A stretch of DNA of 64,000 nt from assembly GCF_900142985.1 (NCBI RefSeq), contig NZ_LT670849.1, positions 3,922,501-3,986,500 on the forward strand, written 5' to 3'. A program made the position numbers and the translations under genes. The notes under the pieces are model-generated. The model saw only the letters and a program-made list of their open reading frames with translations, searched no databases and was not told the DNA's origin. Source of the DNA: Bradyrhizobium erythrophlei. Lineage in GTDB: Bacteria; Pseudomonadota; Alphaproteobacteria; Rhizobiales; Xanthobacteraceae. How positions within the stretch are numbered: position 1 is the first letter of the stretch; every line of letters begins with the position of its first letter. Of this stretch, positions 16,870-24,015 are shown one piece after another.

Positions 16870-16888
16870 AAACGATACGGTATGGTTT
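16870..16888. promoter_or_regulatory. TetR-type operator, copy 3
   Basis: AAACGATACGGTATGGTTT, 17 of 19 identical to copy 2 and the most symmetrical of the three (half-sites AAACGATAC and AAACCATAC). It lies 77 bp after the outer-membrane factor stop and 78 bp before the Cys-rich gene, which suggests a third promoter under the same TetR protein. Confidence 0.7.
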
Positions 16889-16965
16889 ATGCGAGATGGC
16901 AGATTCTGCTGGTGACAAGCGGGACAGGGTCGCTGAGTTGTCTGAAGCCTGTAGGAGACCCACAC

Positions 16966-17193
16966 ATGCATAGATTCTATTTGGCATTCATCCTGTTGTC
17001 CGTGCCGGCTTCGACCGTCGTCCTTGCGCATAGCGGGACGGACCAGGAGGAGAAGGCTTGCACGCCCGATGTGCAGCGGTTCTGTCGCAAGCTCATGGAT
17101 CAAAACGATTTAATCATTCTGAGCTGCCTCAAGGAAAACCGCGCAAAGCTATCTCACGCGTGCCGAGACGTGTTGGTCAGCCACGGGCAATAG
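16966..17193 (+). CDS. Small secreted cysteine-rich repeat protein
   Basis: 75 residues from ATG 16966 (AGGAG 8 nt upstream). A cleavable signal peptide (MHRFYLAFILLSVPASTVVL, then AHS) is followed by a module with four spaced cysteines: CTPDVQRFC...ILSCLKENRAKLSHACRDVL. That spacing matches the Cys-rich repeat of the GLG1 family, which also occurs in short periplasmic proteins of rhizobia. The pattern D-V-x-x-F-C...L-x-C-L...L-S-x-x-C suggests two disulfides. Function is unknown. An operator like that of the pump lies just upstream. Confidence 0.75.
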   Translation: MHRFYLAFILLSVPASTVVLAHSGTDQEEKACTPDVQRFCRKLMDQNDLIILSCLKENRAKLSHACRDVLVSHGQ

Positions 17194-17217
17194 CGAACGA
17201 TAGGAACAGGACCAGCT

Positions 17218-17820
17218 ATGGCAGATGATCTTTCGGTCGATCGCCGGACGAGCGCACTGCTCGTCATGGATTTCCAGACGCTGATCGTCGATAATTATGC
17301 CGCCGACGCGAAGGCGCTGCTCAATCGGACGGCGAGACTGATCGCCGCGGCGCGCACAGCCGGAATGCGGGTGATCTATGTGGTCGTCGGCTTCCGCCCG
17401 GGCTACCCGGAAATCAGCGACCGAAATGCGACGTTCAATGGACTCAAGGCCTCGGGCGCATTCGCCGCGGGCGCCGAAAGCGCGAAGATCCATCCGGCTG
17501 TCGCGCCGCTGGCCGAGGAAATCGTCGTCACCAAGCATCGGGTGAGCGCTTTCGCCGGGACCGATCTCGACCTGATACTGCGCGCCAACGGCATCGAGAC
17601 CCTGATCCTGACAGGGATCATGACCAGCGGCGTCGTGCTCTCGACGCTGCGCCATGCCGCCGATGCGGACTACAGACTGCTGGTCGTCGGCGATTGCTGC
17701 TCTGATCGCGACGAGGAAACGCATCGGGTGCTGCTGGAGAAGGTCTTTCCATGGCAGGCCACCCTCACGACGGCTGCGGGGCTCGATCAGGCTATCGGGG
17801 CTCGGCGGTCGACGCCGTAA
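17218..17820 (+). CDS. Isochorismatase-like hydrolase without catalytic cysteine
   Basis: A 200-residue isochorismatase-fold protein. The catalytic Asp (D18, LLVMDFQ) and Lys (K106, VVTKHRVSAF) are present, but the nucleophile site that normally reads TGxxTxxCVxST is TGIMTSGVVLST, placing Val139 where the cysteine should be. It may be a cysteine-free subfamily with hydrolase-independent chemistry, as in true isochorismatases, which also lack it. The ATG has AGGA/CAGGA upstream and lies 24 bp after the Cys-rich gene, so both probably share the operator at 16870-16888. The substrate is unknown. Confidence 0.85.
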   Translation: MADDLSVDRRTSALLVMDFQTLIVDNYAADAKALLNRTARLIAAARTAGMRVIYVVVGFRPGYPEISDRNATFNGLKASGAFAAGAESAKIHPAVAPLAEEIVVTKHRVSAFAGTDLDLILRANGIETLILTGIMTSGVVLSTLRHAADADYRLLVVGDCCSDRDEETHRVLLEKVFPWQATLTTAAGLDQAIGARRSTP

Positions 17821-17874
17821 CCGCTTCACCAGGGCAGACTCGAGTTCCTTGACCGTCATGCGAAAACTTTGGCG

Positions 17875-18840
17875 TCATGATCGTGAATTAGCCGAAGCAA
17901 CCTCGCGGTCGCAACTTTCGCCTGCAAAATGCGCGCCTGGTGCGCGGCCGAAACGCTTACGAAACCTTCTCGCGAAATGGCTGTAATCGCGAAAACCGGA
18001 TGCATACGCAATCTCGCTGAGCGCCTGACTTGCGCCAAGAGCGGATTGGCGCTGTAGAAGATGTGCGGCGTAATCCAGACGGAATGAGTAGATGAATTCA
18101 CTGCACGTCGAGCCGCGCTCCGTAAATAGTTTCTGGAGATAACGCAATGAAATCCCCGCTCGTGTCGCCACCTCGGAAGGATCGAGATCCGGATCGACAA
18201 AGCCGTCCTTGATGACGCCACGGACGCGCACGAACAGCTTGTCCGAGTGACGCCCTGGCGCCGGATCACTCGGTGCAAAAAGGGCGCCTACAAGATCATG
18301 GACCGCTAGCCGCACGTAGCATTCAGTACGCGAGGGGGTTCCTTCTCCCTCTCCGGCATTGCGGATCAAATCAAGGAGAAGGCGGCCGATAACCGTTCCG
18401 TTGCGCCGGTGGAGCCCACCCTGCGGTTCGAATCCGAGATGCGATACCAGGGCCTGGCGCGGCAAAAGAAGAGCCATGGTATTCCAGGGCTCGCCCGCGT
18501 TGCCGGCAAAAAACGTAGCTGGCCGACCCACATCCACGAGCACGACATCGCCAACGCCGAAGCACACGGCTTCCTCATTGTGGGTCATTACTGAACGGCC
18601 TGCGAGTTGAAAGAGCACGACATAGTGATCTGCGCCATCGAGGCGAACGGGCCGCTGCGTGCGCTCGACCACACGAGCATTGGAGCCGACCTCGGCCGCA
18701 ATGAGTCCGTAGGCACTAATGGGGCGAACCCAACCGGCAAACGCCTTGGGGTCGATTACCTGCGGGTCGAACCGGCCGCCCATCTTTCGGATCTGATCTT
18801 TCCACGTCTCGAAATCCAAATGTGGTGGAGCAGGGATCAT
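17875..18840 (-). CDS. AraC family transcriptional regulator
   Basis: A 321-residue regulator. An N-terminal AraC-binding-like cupin domain (YVVLFQLAGRSVMTHNEEAV, FGVGDVVLVDVGRPATFF) is followed by the C-terminal double helix-turn-helix (LDPSEVATRAGISLRYLQKL and ASGFRDYSHFARRFRKRFGR). ATG 18840 is chosen because GGAG sits 6 nt upstream; a GTG four codons earlier is possible. It is convergent with the isochorismatase gene and has a 600-bp gap on its other side, so its target may be the DUF3050 gene or itself. No ligand can be inferred. Confidence 0.9.
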   Translation of the reverse strand: MIPAPPHLDFETWKDQIRKMGGRFDPQVIDPKAFAGWVRPISAYGLIAAEVGSNARVVERTQRPVRLDGADHYVVLFQLAGRSVMTHNEEAVCFGVGDVVLVDVGRPATFFAGNAGEPWNTMALLLPRQALVSHLGFEPQGGLHRRNGTVIGRLLLDLIRNAGEGEGTPSRTECYVRLAVHDLVGALFAPSDPAPGRHSDKLFVRVRGVIKDGFVDPDLDPSEVATRAGISLRYLQKLFTERGSTCSEFIYSFRLDYAAHLLQRQSALGASQALSEIAYASGFRDYSHFARRFRKRFGRAPGAHFAGESCDREVASANSRS

Positions 18841-19441
18841 GGGAGTCTCCACTTCTCAAACAACACTCGGTTTGTGACTGCCGATAAGAACGGTGGGCGC
18901 CACACGGAATGTAGGGTTCGCGACCGCGCTTTTCTCAAACGGGAAGCTGCCTGCTCCTCCGCCGAGGTCAGCAGAGTCTCGAAGGTTCGTGGGCCAAAAT
19001 GAGGACAGCAGAGATCACGTCTTATCAAATTATTTCGGGGCGAGCGGACACTGTGTACCCTCTATCCGCAGCACCGATGAAAACAGCAAGCCGCGTATTG
19101 CGGTTGATGCCATGAAAGAAAATGGAAAACAGGACAGCATGATCGAGACGATAGGAACTCGTCTAAATTATTCTTTAGCCGCGTGTTGAGTGCAGCGTGT
19201 TCTTTGGGACGCCGCGGCGATCTGTAACGCGCAGAGATGCAGCTCGTGTGGTCGCGACAATTCTGCGTCTCATTGATGAGTCTGATCTTCGGAATTTGTG
19301 TGTCGTATGCCTGCGACGCCCTTTGACGGGTATGGACGCGCACTAGCACTTGCAGCACCAATCAAACGAATTAGGTCGCCGAAGCCGGGCTCACACTTTC
19401 ACCCACGAGCTAAGGTCAAACATGCTGAAATTGAGGTCAAT
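18841..19441. other. Gap without a supportable gene (about 600 bp)
   Basis: No frame in this stretch shows coding character; the possible frames are short and Arg/Ser-rich. It must carry the divergent promoters of the AraC regulator and the DUF3050 gene. A short direct repetition, AAGGTCAAACATG followed by GAGGTCAATATG, ends at the start codon of the next gene, so the first copy could be a decoy ribosome site. Confidence 0.5.
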
Positions 19442-20293
19442 ATGCAGAAACTGGACCGTTACTGCCTCTCCAATCTTCGCTCACAGTTGCTGGATCATCC
19501 CGTTTACATGGAAGTCGATTCCGTCGAGGATCTGAGACGGTTCATGCAAGATCATGTCTTCGCCGTTTGGGATTTCATGTCGCTCCTGAAGCGGTTGCAG
19601 CGAGACTTGACGTGTACAAACGTGCCGTGGTTCCCCGCAGGAAACGCAAAAGCTGCGCGCCTGATCAACGACATCGTCATCGGTGAGGAAACCGATGTCG
19701 ATCCGGACGGCTCTTATGTCAGCCACCTCGATTTATACCTCCGCGCCATGGAGGACGTCGGCGCCAGCACACGCCAATTCGACACGTTCCGTTCACAGGC
19801 GCGGGCCGGTGCTTCGATCGAAGCGGCTATGGTGCAGACGGAAGTGCCACCGCACGTGCGGACCTTTGTCATGCATACGATGATGCTGGCCCAAACGGGA
19901 TCGACGGAAGAAGTGTTGGCGGCGTTCTTCTATGGCCGCGAGGACATCATCCCGGAGATGTTCAGCAGGCTACGAAAGGTTCTCCCCGGTGCGCGGAAAA
20001 CCAACGATCCCTTGCGCCATTTCGTCTACTACATCGAGCGGCACATCGAACTCGATGGTGACAGTCACGGGCCAATGGGGCGGGAGCTTCTCGAGGGATT
20101 GGTTGCGGACTCGCCGGAGAAGGACGAGCGTGCGCTGCACGCCGCGTGCAACAGCATCAGGGCCCGGATCGAGCTTTGGGATGGCACAGTAAGCATACTT
20201 CGTGACGCGCGCACGAAGAAGGCTACGCCACTTACCCAAGCTGCTGGACGGCAGATGGGCGAAGCCCGGGCGGTCTCAGGACGGGCGCACTGA
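19442..20293 (+). CDS. DUF3050 family (heme-oxygenase-like fold) protein
   Basis: A 283-residue protein read as DUF3050: LRSQLLDHPVYMEVDSVEDL, FMQDHVFAVWDFMSLLKRLQ, NDIVIGEETDVDPDG, and YYIERHIELDGDSHGPMG. Several His and Glu residues spaced as in helical diiron or heme-oxygenase-like proteins (H near YMEV, E/H in QDHVFAVWDF, E in IGEETD, H in IERHIELDGDSHG) suggest a metal-dependent oxidase or oxygenase; this is inference from the fold class. ATG 19442 has GAGG 5 nt upstream. It is followed by a hairpin and the terminator that is now split by an IS. Confidence 0.8.
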   Translation: MQKLDRYCLSNLRSQLLDHPVYMEVDSVEDLRRFMQDHVFAVWDFMSLLKRLQRDLTCTNVPWFPAGNAKAARLINDIVIGEETDVDPDGSYVSHLDLYLRAMEDVGASTRQFDTFRSQARAGASIEAAMVQTEVPPHVRTFVMHTMMLAQTGSTEEVLAAFFYGREDIIPEMFSRLRKVLPGARKTNDPLRHFVYYIERHIELDGDSHGPMGRELLEGLVADSPEKDERALHAACNSIRARIELWDGTVSILRDARTKKATPLTQAAGRQMGEARAVSGRAH

Positions 20294-20308
20294 CAAGCAA
20301 GACACAGA

Positions 20309-20330
20309 CCCGCCGCTTCCAGGCGGCGGG
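20309..20330. terminator. GC-rich hairpin after the DUF3050 gene
   Basis: CCCGCCGC / GCGGCGGG stem with a 6-nt loop, 16 bp after the stop codon, without a T-run. A second hairpin (CGACCGC / GCGGTCG) is at 20446-20471. Termination is more likely at the AAAAAGCCCGCC terminator now split by the IS. Confidence 0.4.
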
Positions 20331-20485
20331 CCTCTGGCTTACGCAGTCGCCGCGGGCATTGTCCCGTTGTCTTGCAATGGATCAAGCTCGCGGCGACCTC
20401 GCGCTGCAGTCCAATGCCGTGCATCTTCGCATAATATTCATGGAACGACCGCTCTTGTCGCAAAGCGGTCGTAGAAGCGATGATG

Positions 20486-20501
20486 AAAAAGCCCGCCCTC
20501 T
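20486..20501. terminator. Left half of a bidirectional terminator split by the IS
   Basis: AAAAAGCCCGCC plus the loop CTCT ends here; the complementary GGCGGGCTTTTT is at 22044-22055. Rejoined with one CTCT removed they form AAAAAGCCCGCC-CTCT-GGCGGGCTTTTT, an intrinsic terminator with a 7-bp GC stem and a tetraloop, working in both directions between the DUF3050 gene and the convergent SDR gene. Confidence 0.85.
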
Positions 20502-20537
20502 CAGGCTGTGTGAGAACTGGGGCAAATCAGATAGAGA

Positions 20538-20566
20538 GGCCGCATCATTAATGATGCGGCCTTTTT
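20538..20566 (+). terminator. Intrinsic terminator in the left end of the IS
   Basis: The 24-bp perfect palindrome GGCCGCATCATT/AATGATGCGGCC is followed by TTTTT and lies immediately before the transposase ATG. It should stop read-through from the host into the transposase gene. Confidence 0.85.
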
Positions 20567-20567
20567 C

Positions 20568-21980
20568 ATGCGCTACATTCGAGGTGGGGACCGTAACCAG
20601 GCGAGTTTTTTGCCGGCACGGATCGATGATTACGTTGCCGCTGATGCGGCGGTGCGGGTAATCGATGCCTTTGTTGAAGGTCTCGATATGTTCGGGCTCG
20701 GCTTGGTTCGAGCGACACCGGCGGCGACCGGGCGGCCTGGCTATGACCCGCGCGATCTTCTGAAGCTCTATATCTACGGGTACCTCAACGAGGTTCGTTC
20801 GAGCCGCAAGCTGGAACGCGAGTGCCGGCGCAATGTCGAACTGATGTGGCTGTTGGGGCGGCTTGCCCCCGACTTCAAAACAATTGCGGACTTTCGGCGG
20901 GACAATGCAGCCGGGATCGTAGGGGCATGCCGGGCCTTCGTGCTGTTCTGCCGCGAGCAGGGACTATTTGCGGCCCGTCTGGTGGCCCTCGACGGTTCGA
21001 AGTTCCGGGCGGTGGCGAGCGCCAAGCGGATTATGGGCGAACGCAAGGTCGCCGAAGAGGCCGGCCGGATCGATCAACAGATCGCGGCTTATCTTGCCAA
21101 CCTCGACAGCATCGATGCGGGCGAGCGGGCCGATAGCGATGCGGAACAAACGGCTGCGGCTCTCCAGGCTCTCAGGGCACGCCGCACCGACCTTGATGCT
21201 CTGGCGGCGCGACTTAAGGCGGAAGATCGGACTAGTCTTGTAGAAGGTGAGCTCGATGCGCGGCCGATGGGTAAAGGGGCAGGCTCCAAGCCTCCTTCCT
21301 ACAATGTCCAGACGGCGGTCGATGCTGCGACGGGGCTGATCGTCCACCATGAGGTTACAACCGAACCCACCGACAACCGGCTGCTCCATCCGATGGCCAA
21401 GGCGACGAAGGATGCGGTGGCGGCCGATACGCTCACGGTGGTGGCGGACGCTGGCTATTCGAACGGAGCAGACGCGGCAGCCTGCGAGAACGATGGCATC
21501 ACGCCTTGTGTGCCAGCGAACCGGGCCGTCAACAATCAAGGCGACTTCTTCGACCGCACGGCCTTCATCTATGAGCCGCAAACCGACAGTTTTCGTTGTC
21601 CGGCGGGCCGAACACTGGTGCGCAAGCAAATCCTCACCAGAAAGCAGAGCGTCTTGTATATCGCCGACGATTGTTCGGGTTGCGCGCTCAAGCCGAGATG
21701 CACCCGCGTCGAGCGCCGCTTCGTTCAAAGACACCTTTACGAGGACGCGCTTCAACGCATGAATGCCCGCGTCGAAGCCGATCCACACCTCATGCGGCAG
21801 CGGCGATGCGCGGCTGAACACCCGTTCGGAACCATCAAGCGGATGACGGCTGGCGGCAGGTTCCTCACCCGAGGCCTTACCAACGTCAAGACTGAAGCCG
21901 CCCTCAGCGTTCTTGTCTACAACATCATGCGGGTCATCAATCTCATCGGCTCGCAAAGCCTCAAGATTAGGCTCGCCTGA
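20568..21980 (+). CDS. IS1182 family transposase, intact
   Basis: A 470-residue DDE transposase. The N-terminal DUF772-like domain (YDPRDLLKLYIYGYLNEVRS, DFKTIADFRRDN) is followed by the catalytic core: first Asp in LVALDGSKFRAVAS, second Asp in VVADAGYSNG and Glu in AEHPFGTIKRM. A Cys cluster (CSGCALKPRC) typical of the family precedes the Glu. No frameshift or stop interrupts it. The ATG at 20568 directly follows a T-run and lacks an obvious ribosome site, consistent with low expression. Confidence 0.93.
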   Translation: MRYIRGGDRNQASFLPARIDDYVAADAAVRVIDAFVEGLDMFGLGLVRATPAATGRPGYDPRDLLKLYIYGYLNEVRSSRKLERECRRNVELMWLLGRLAPDFKTIADFRRDNAAGIVGACRAFVLFCREQGLFAARLVALDGSKFRAVASAKRIMGERKVAEEAGRIDQQIAAYLANLDSIDAGERADSDAEQTAAALQALRARRTDLDALAARLKAEDRTSLVEGELDARPMGKGAGSKPPSYNVQTAVDAATGLIVHHEVTTEPTDNRLLHPMAKATKDAVAADTLTVVADAGYSNGADAAACENDGITPCVPANRAVNNQGDFFDRTAFIYEPQTDSFRCPAGRTLVRKQILTRKQSVLYIADDCSGCALKPRCTRVERRFVQRHLYEDALQRMNARVEADPHLMRQRRCAAEHPFGTIKRMTAGGRFLTRGLTNVKTEAALSVLVYNIMRVINLIGSQSLKIRLA

Positions 21981-21991
21981 CCCTAAAAATT

Positions 21992-22022
21992 AAAAAAGAG
22001 GCCCCGGATCACCGCAGCCTCT
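21992..22022 (-). terminator. Terminator in the right end of the IS, minus-strand sense
   Basis: Read on the minus strand, AGAGGC-TG-CGG-TGAT-CCG-GG-GCCTCT is followed by TTTTTT. It faces transcription entering from the SDR side, mirroring the one at the left end. Confidence 0.7.
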
Positions 22023-22039
22023 CGTTTCCACACAGCCTG

Positions 22040-22055
22040 CTCTGGCGGGCTTTTT
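22040..22055. terminator. Right half of the terminator split by the IS
   Basis: CTCT plus GGCGGGCTTTTT; partner of 20486-20501. The distance between the halves is exactly the IS plus its target duplication. Confidence 0.85.
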
Positions 22056-22101
22056 CATTGTTTGGAAGCGCGTCTTTTTTCTTCTCTGCGGCCAACCGGA
22101 G

Positions 22102-23067
22102 TCAGAAGCGCTCGCCCACCATCTCTTCGCTCTTGGCCCAGAGCGCTTTGGCGCGCTCTGGATCGAGCGCATAGGGTCTGACGCCGGGGCTCACCGGGCT
22201 GATCGGTCCTTCGGCAATTTTCGACACCTGGCAATTCTCGCAATAACGCCCGCCGACGTCGGCGGCTGGCGCCACAAAGCCGGCCCACACCGACGTCGCA
22301 GCGCCTTGCGGGATCGTCTTGAACTGGAACGGCGGCTGGCCGTCGGAGGCCAACTGGGCATTGATCTGCGCCACGAGATTTTCAAGCTCGCCGGGCGCCA
22401 TATGACGGTCGAGTTCGGTCTTGATGCCGCCCGGATGCACCGCTGTCGCCCGCACACCGTGGGCCTTGTGCCGCCGGTCGAACTCCACCGCAAACAGGAT
22501 GTTCGCGGTCTTGGAGCGGCCATAAGCGATCATGGGGTCATATGGCGTGCGCTCGAAATTGGGATCGTCGAGGTCGACGTCGGCATAACGATGACCGGAA
22601 GAGGCGACGTTCACGAGCCGCCCGCCGGCGGCGATCAGCGACGCGATGCGGTTCACGAATACGAAATGGCCGAGATGGTTGGTGCCGAACTGCGTCTCGA
22701 AGCCATCCGACGTGTGCCCGAAGGGTGTTCTCATCACGCCGGCATTGGCGATGATCGCATCGAAAGGCAGCCCTTTGGCGAGGAGCGCGTCGGCGCAGGC
22801 ACGCACGCTTGCGAGCGAGGCGAGGTCCAGCTCCACGAGCTCAAGGCCGCCATTCTTTGCTTCTGCGGCGATTCCGCTGGTTGCTCGTTTGGCTTTTGCG
22901 AGATCGCGCGCCGTGCCGACGACATGGGCCCCGCGCGCCGCCAGCGCGCGCGCCGTCTCCACACCGAGTCCGGCCGATACGCCGGTGACAAGCACGCGTT
23001 TTCCGTGGAGATCGATACCCGTCAGCACGTCATCGGTGGTGGAGGTCGCGCCGAAGCCATTAGTCAT
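22102..23067 (-). CDS. SDR family oxidoreductase (retinol dehydrogenase/WWOX-like)
   Basis: A 321-residue extended-type SDR: LHGKRVLVTGVSAGLGVETARALAARG (cofactor loop), IIANAGVMRTPFG, VNVASSGHR and YGRSKTANILFAVEFDRRHK (Tyr and Lys of the active site). The extended C-terminus fits the retinol dehydrogenase/light-dependent protochlorophyllide reductase-like group. ATG 23067 has GAGGAG 6 nt upstream. It is divergent from the TetR gene at 23202, with tandem dyads between them; such TetR-SDR pairs usually mean regulation of the SDR by its substrate. Confidence 0.9.
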   Translation of the reverse strand: MTNGFGATSTTDDVLTGIDLHGKRVLVTGVSAGLGVETARALAARGAHVVGTARDLAKAKRATSGIAAEAKNGGLELVELDLASLASVRACADALLAKGLPFDAIIANAGVMRTPFGHTSDGFETQFGTNHLGHFVFVNRIASLIAAGGRLVNVASSGHRYADVDLDDPNFERTPYDPMIAYGRSKTANILFAVEFDRRHKAHGVRATAVHPGGIKTELDRHMAPGELENLVAQINAQLASDGQPPFQFKTIPQGAATSVWAGFVAPAADVGGRYCENCQVSKIAEGPISPVSPGVRPYALDPERAKALWAKSEEMVGERF

Positions 23068-23148
23068 GACAAACTCCTCAGGGTTGTTTTTGGACACGCC
23101 ACTCCCCTCGCGGCAAACCATTGTCTGCCAACCTAATTTGACGTAAAA

Positions 23149-23161
23149 GGAGAGCGCCTCC
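23149..23161. promoter_or_regulatory. Candidate TetR operator, dyad 1
   Basis: GGAGAGCGCCTCC, followed by GTTTA, in the divergent SDR/TetR intergenic region. A near copy with the same flank lies 23 bp downstream (23172-23184). Confidence 0.5.
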
Positions 23162-23171
23162 GTTTAAATAT

Positions 23172-23184
23172 GGAGACACTCTCC
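23172..23184. promoter_or_regulatory. Candidate TetR operator, dyad 2
   Basis: GGAGACACTCTCC, followed by GTTTA; better symmetry than dyad 1 (GGAGA / TCTCC). The 23-bp centre spacing places both on about the same helix face. Confidence 0.55.
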
Positions 23185-23201
23185 GTTTAGCAAGGGGTAT
23201 T

Positions 23202-23792
23202 TTGAGCGTGGCGGATCAAGGAAAGCTCCCTGCTGGCCGCAAGCCACGGGCCGACGCGGAGCGAAACCGCGTCCGCTTGCTCGAGACCGCCAAGGCCGCC
23301 TTCGCCGAAAAAGGGGCAGGCGCCAGTCTCGATGAGATCGCGCGTACCGCGGGCGTCGGTGCAGGCACGCTCTACCGCCATTTTCCTACCCGCGACGCGC
23401 TGATCGAGGCGGTCTACCGCAACGAGATGGCCCAACTCGTCGACGCTGCCACAACGCTGACGGAGACGCAGGCTCCTGTCGCGGCCTTGCGGGAATGGCT
23501 GGTGCTGTTCGTGGACTACATGGTCACCAAGCGTGGGATGTCCGAGGCGCTCAATTCCCTCGTCAACGGTACGTCGGAGCTGTATTCGACTTCCGCGGAT
23601 CAATTGAGGCGAGCCATCGCCAAGCTGATCGATCGCGCGGTCGCGAGCGGCGACATTCGTCTGGATATCGACCCGCTCGACCTGCTGCGTGCGCTGGCCG
23701 GCGTGACCAACGTCAATCCCGGACCGGACGGCACCAGGGCAGCCAAGCATATGGTCGACATATTGCTTGCGGGAATCCAGAACCGGACGTGA
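23202..23792 (+). CDS. TetR/AcrR family transcriptional regulator
   Basis: A 196-residue repressor from a TTG start (AAGGGG 4 nt upstream; a GTG two codons on at 23208 is an alternative). The helix-turn-helix reads ASLDEIARTAGVGAGTLYRHFPTRDALIEAVY (about residues 43-74), with a C-terminal domain of the SbtR-like type (NSLVNGTSELYSTSADQLRR). Its natural target is the divergent SDR gene through the dyads at 23149-23184. A tRNA-fMet remnant begins 25 bp after its stop. Confidence 0.9.
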   Translation: MSVADQGKLPAGRKPRADAERNRVRLLETAKAAFAEKGAGASLDEIARTAGVGAGTLYRHFPTRDALIEAVYRNEMAQLVDAATTLTETQAPVAALREWLVLFVDYMVTKRGMSEALNSLVNGTSELYSTSADQLRRAIAKLIDRAVASGDIRLDIDPLDLLRALAGVTNVNPGPDGTRAAKHMVDILLAGIQNRT

Positions 23793-23817
23793 GCTTCAAC
23801 GCTCGGCTCTATCGTGT

Positions 23818-23861
23818 GTGGAGCAGCCCGGAACTCGTCAGGCTCATAACCTGAAGATCAT
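23818..23861 (+). pseudogene. tRNA-fMet remnant (44 nt)
   Basis: GTGGAGCAGCCCGG, then AACTCGTCAGGCTCATAACC and TGAAGATCAT match the D arm and anticodon arm of tRNA-fMet at 9583-9659, apart from TAG to AA and a G to A change. The acceptor stem and T arm are missing, so it is not functional. It is the likely relic of a second attachment or recombination site and bounds the accessory segment. Confidence 0.85.
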
Positions 23862-24015
23862 CGTTGCGGATTCTCGGGGCCCGACTGGCTGTGTCCGCCG
23901 TCCGGATGCCTTGACGCGATCCGGACGGCGAATTCGTGACTGCACAGATGGCAAACGATGCGGTCGCCGGTTCCACCGGACACAGTGACCGTGCGACCGT
24001 TCGTTGATGCCCTGG

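Larger units (their letters stand above)
20502..22039 (+). mobile_element. Complete IS1182-family insertion sequence (1,538 bp)
   Basis: Terminal inverted repeats begin CAGGCTGTGTGAGAAC on the left and, read inward, CAGGCTGTGTGGAAAC on the right (14 of 16 match). Both ends are flanked by the 4-bp direct repeat CTCT (20498-20501 and 22040-22043), which is the loop of the host terminator. It carries one intact transposase and hairpin terminators near both ends. The intact frame and perfect target duplication indicate recent insertion. Confidence 0.92.

Noticed and set aside
23818..23861. Functional second tRNA-fMet
   Set aside because: Acceptor stem, T arm and CCA end are missing, so it cannot form a tRNA.
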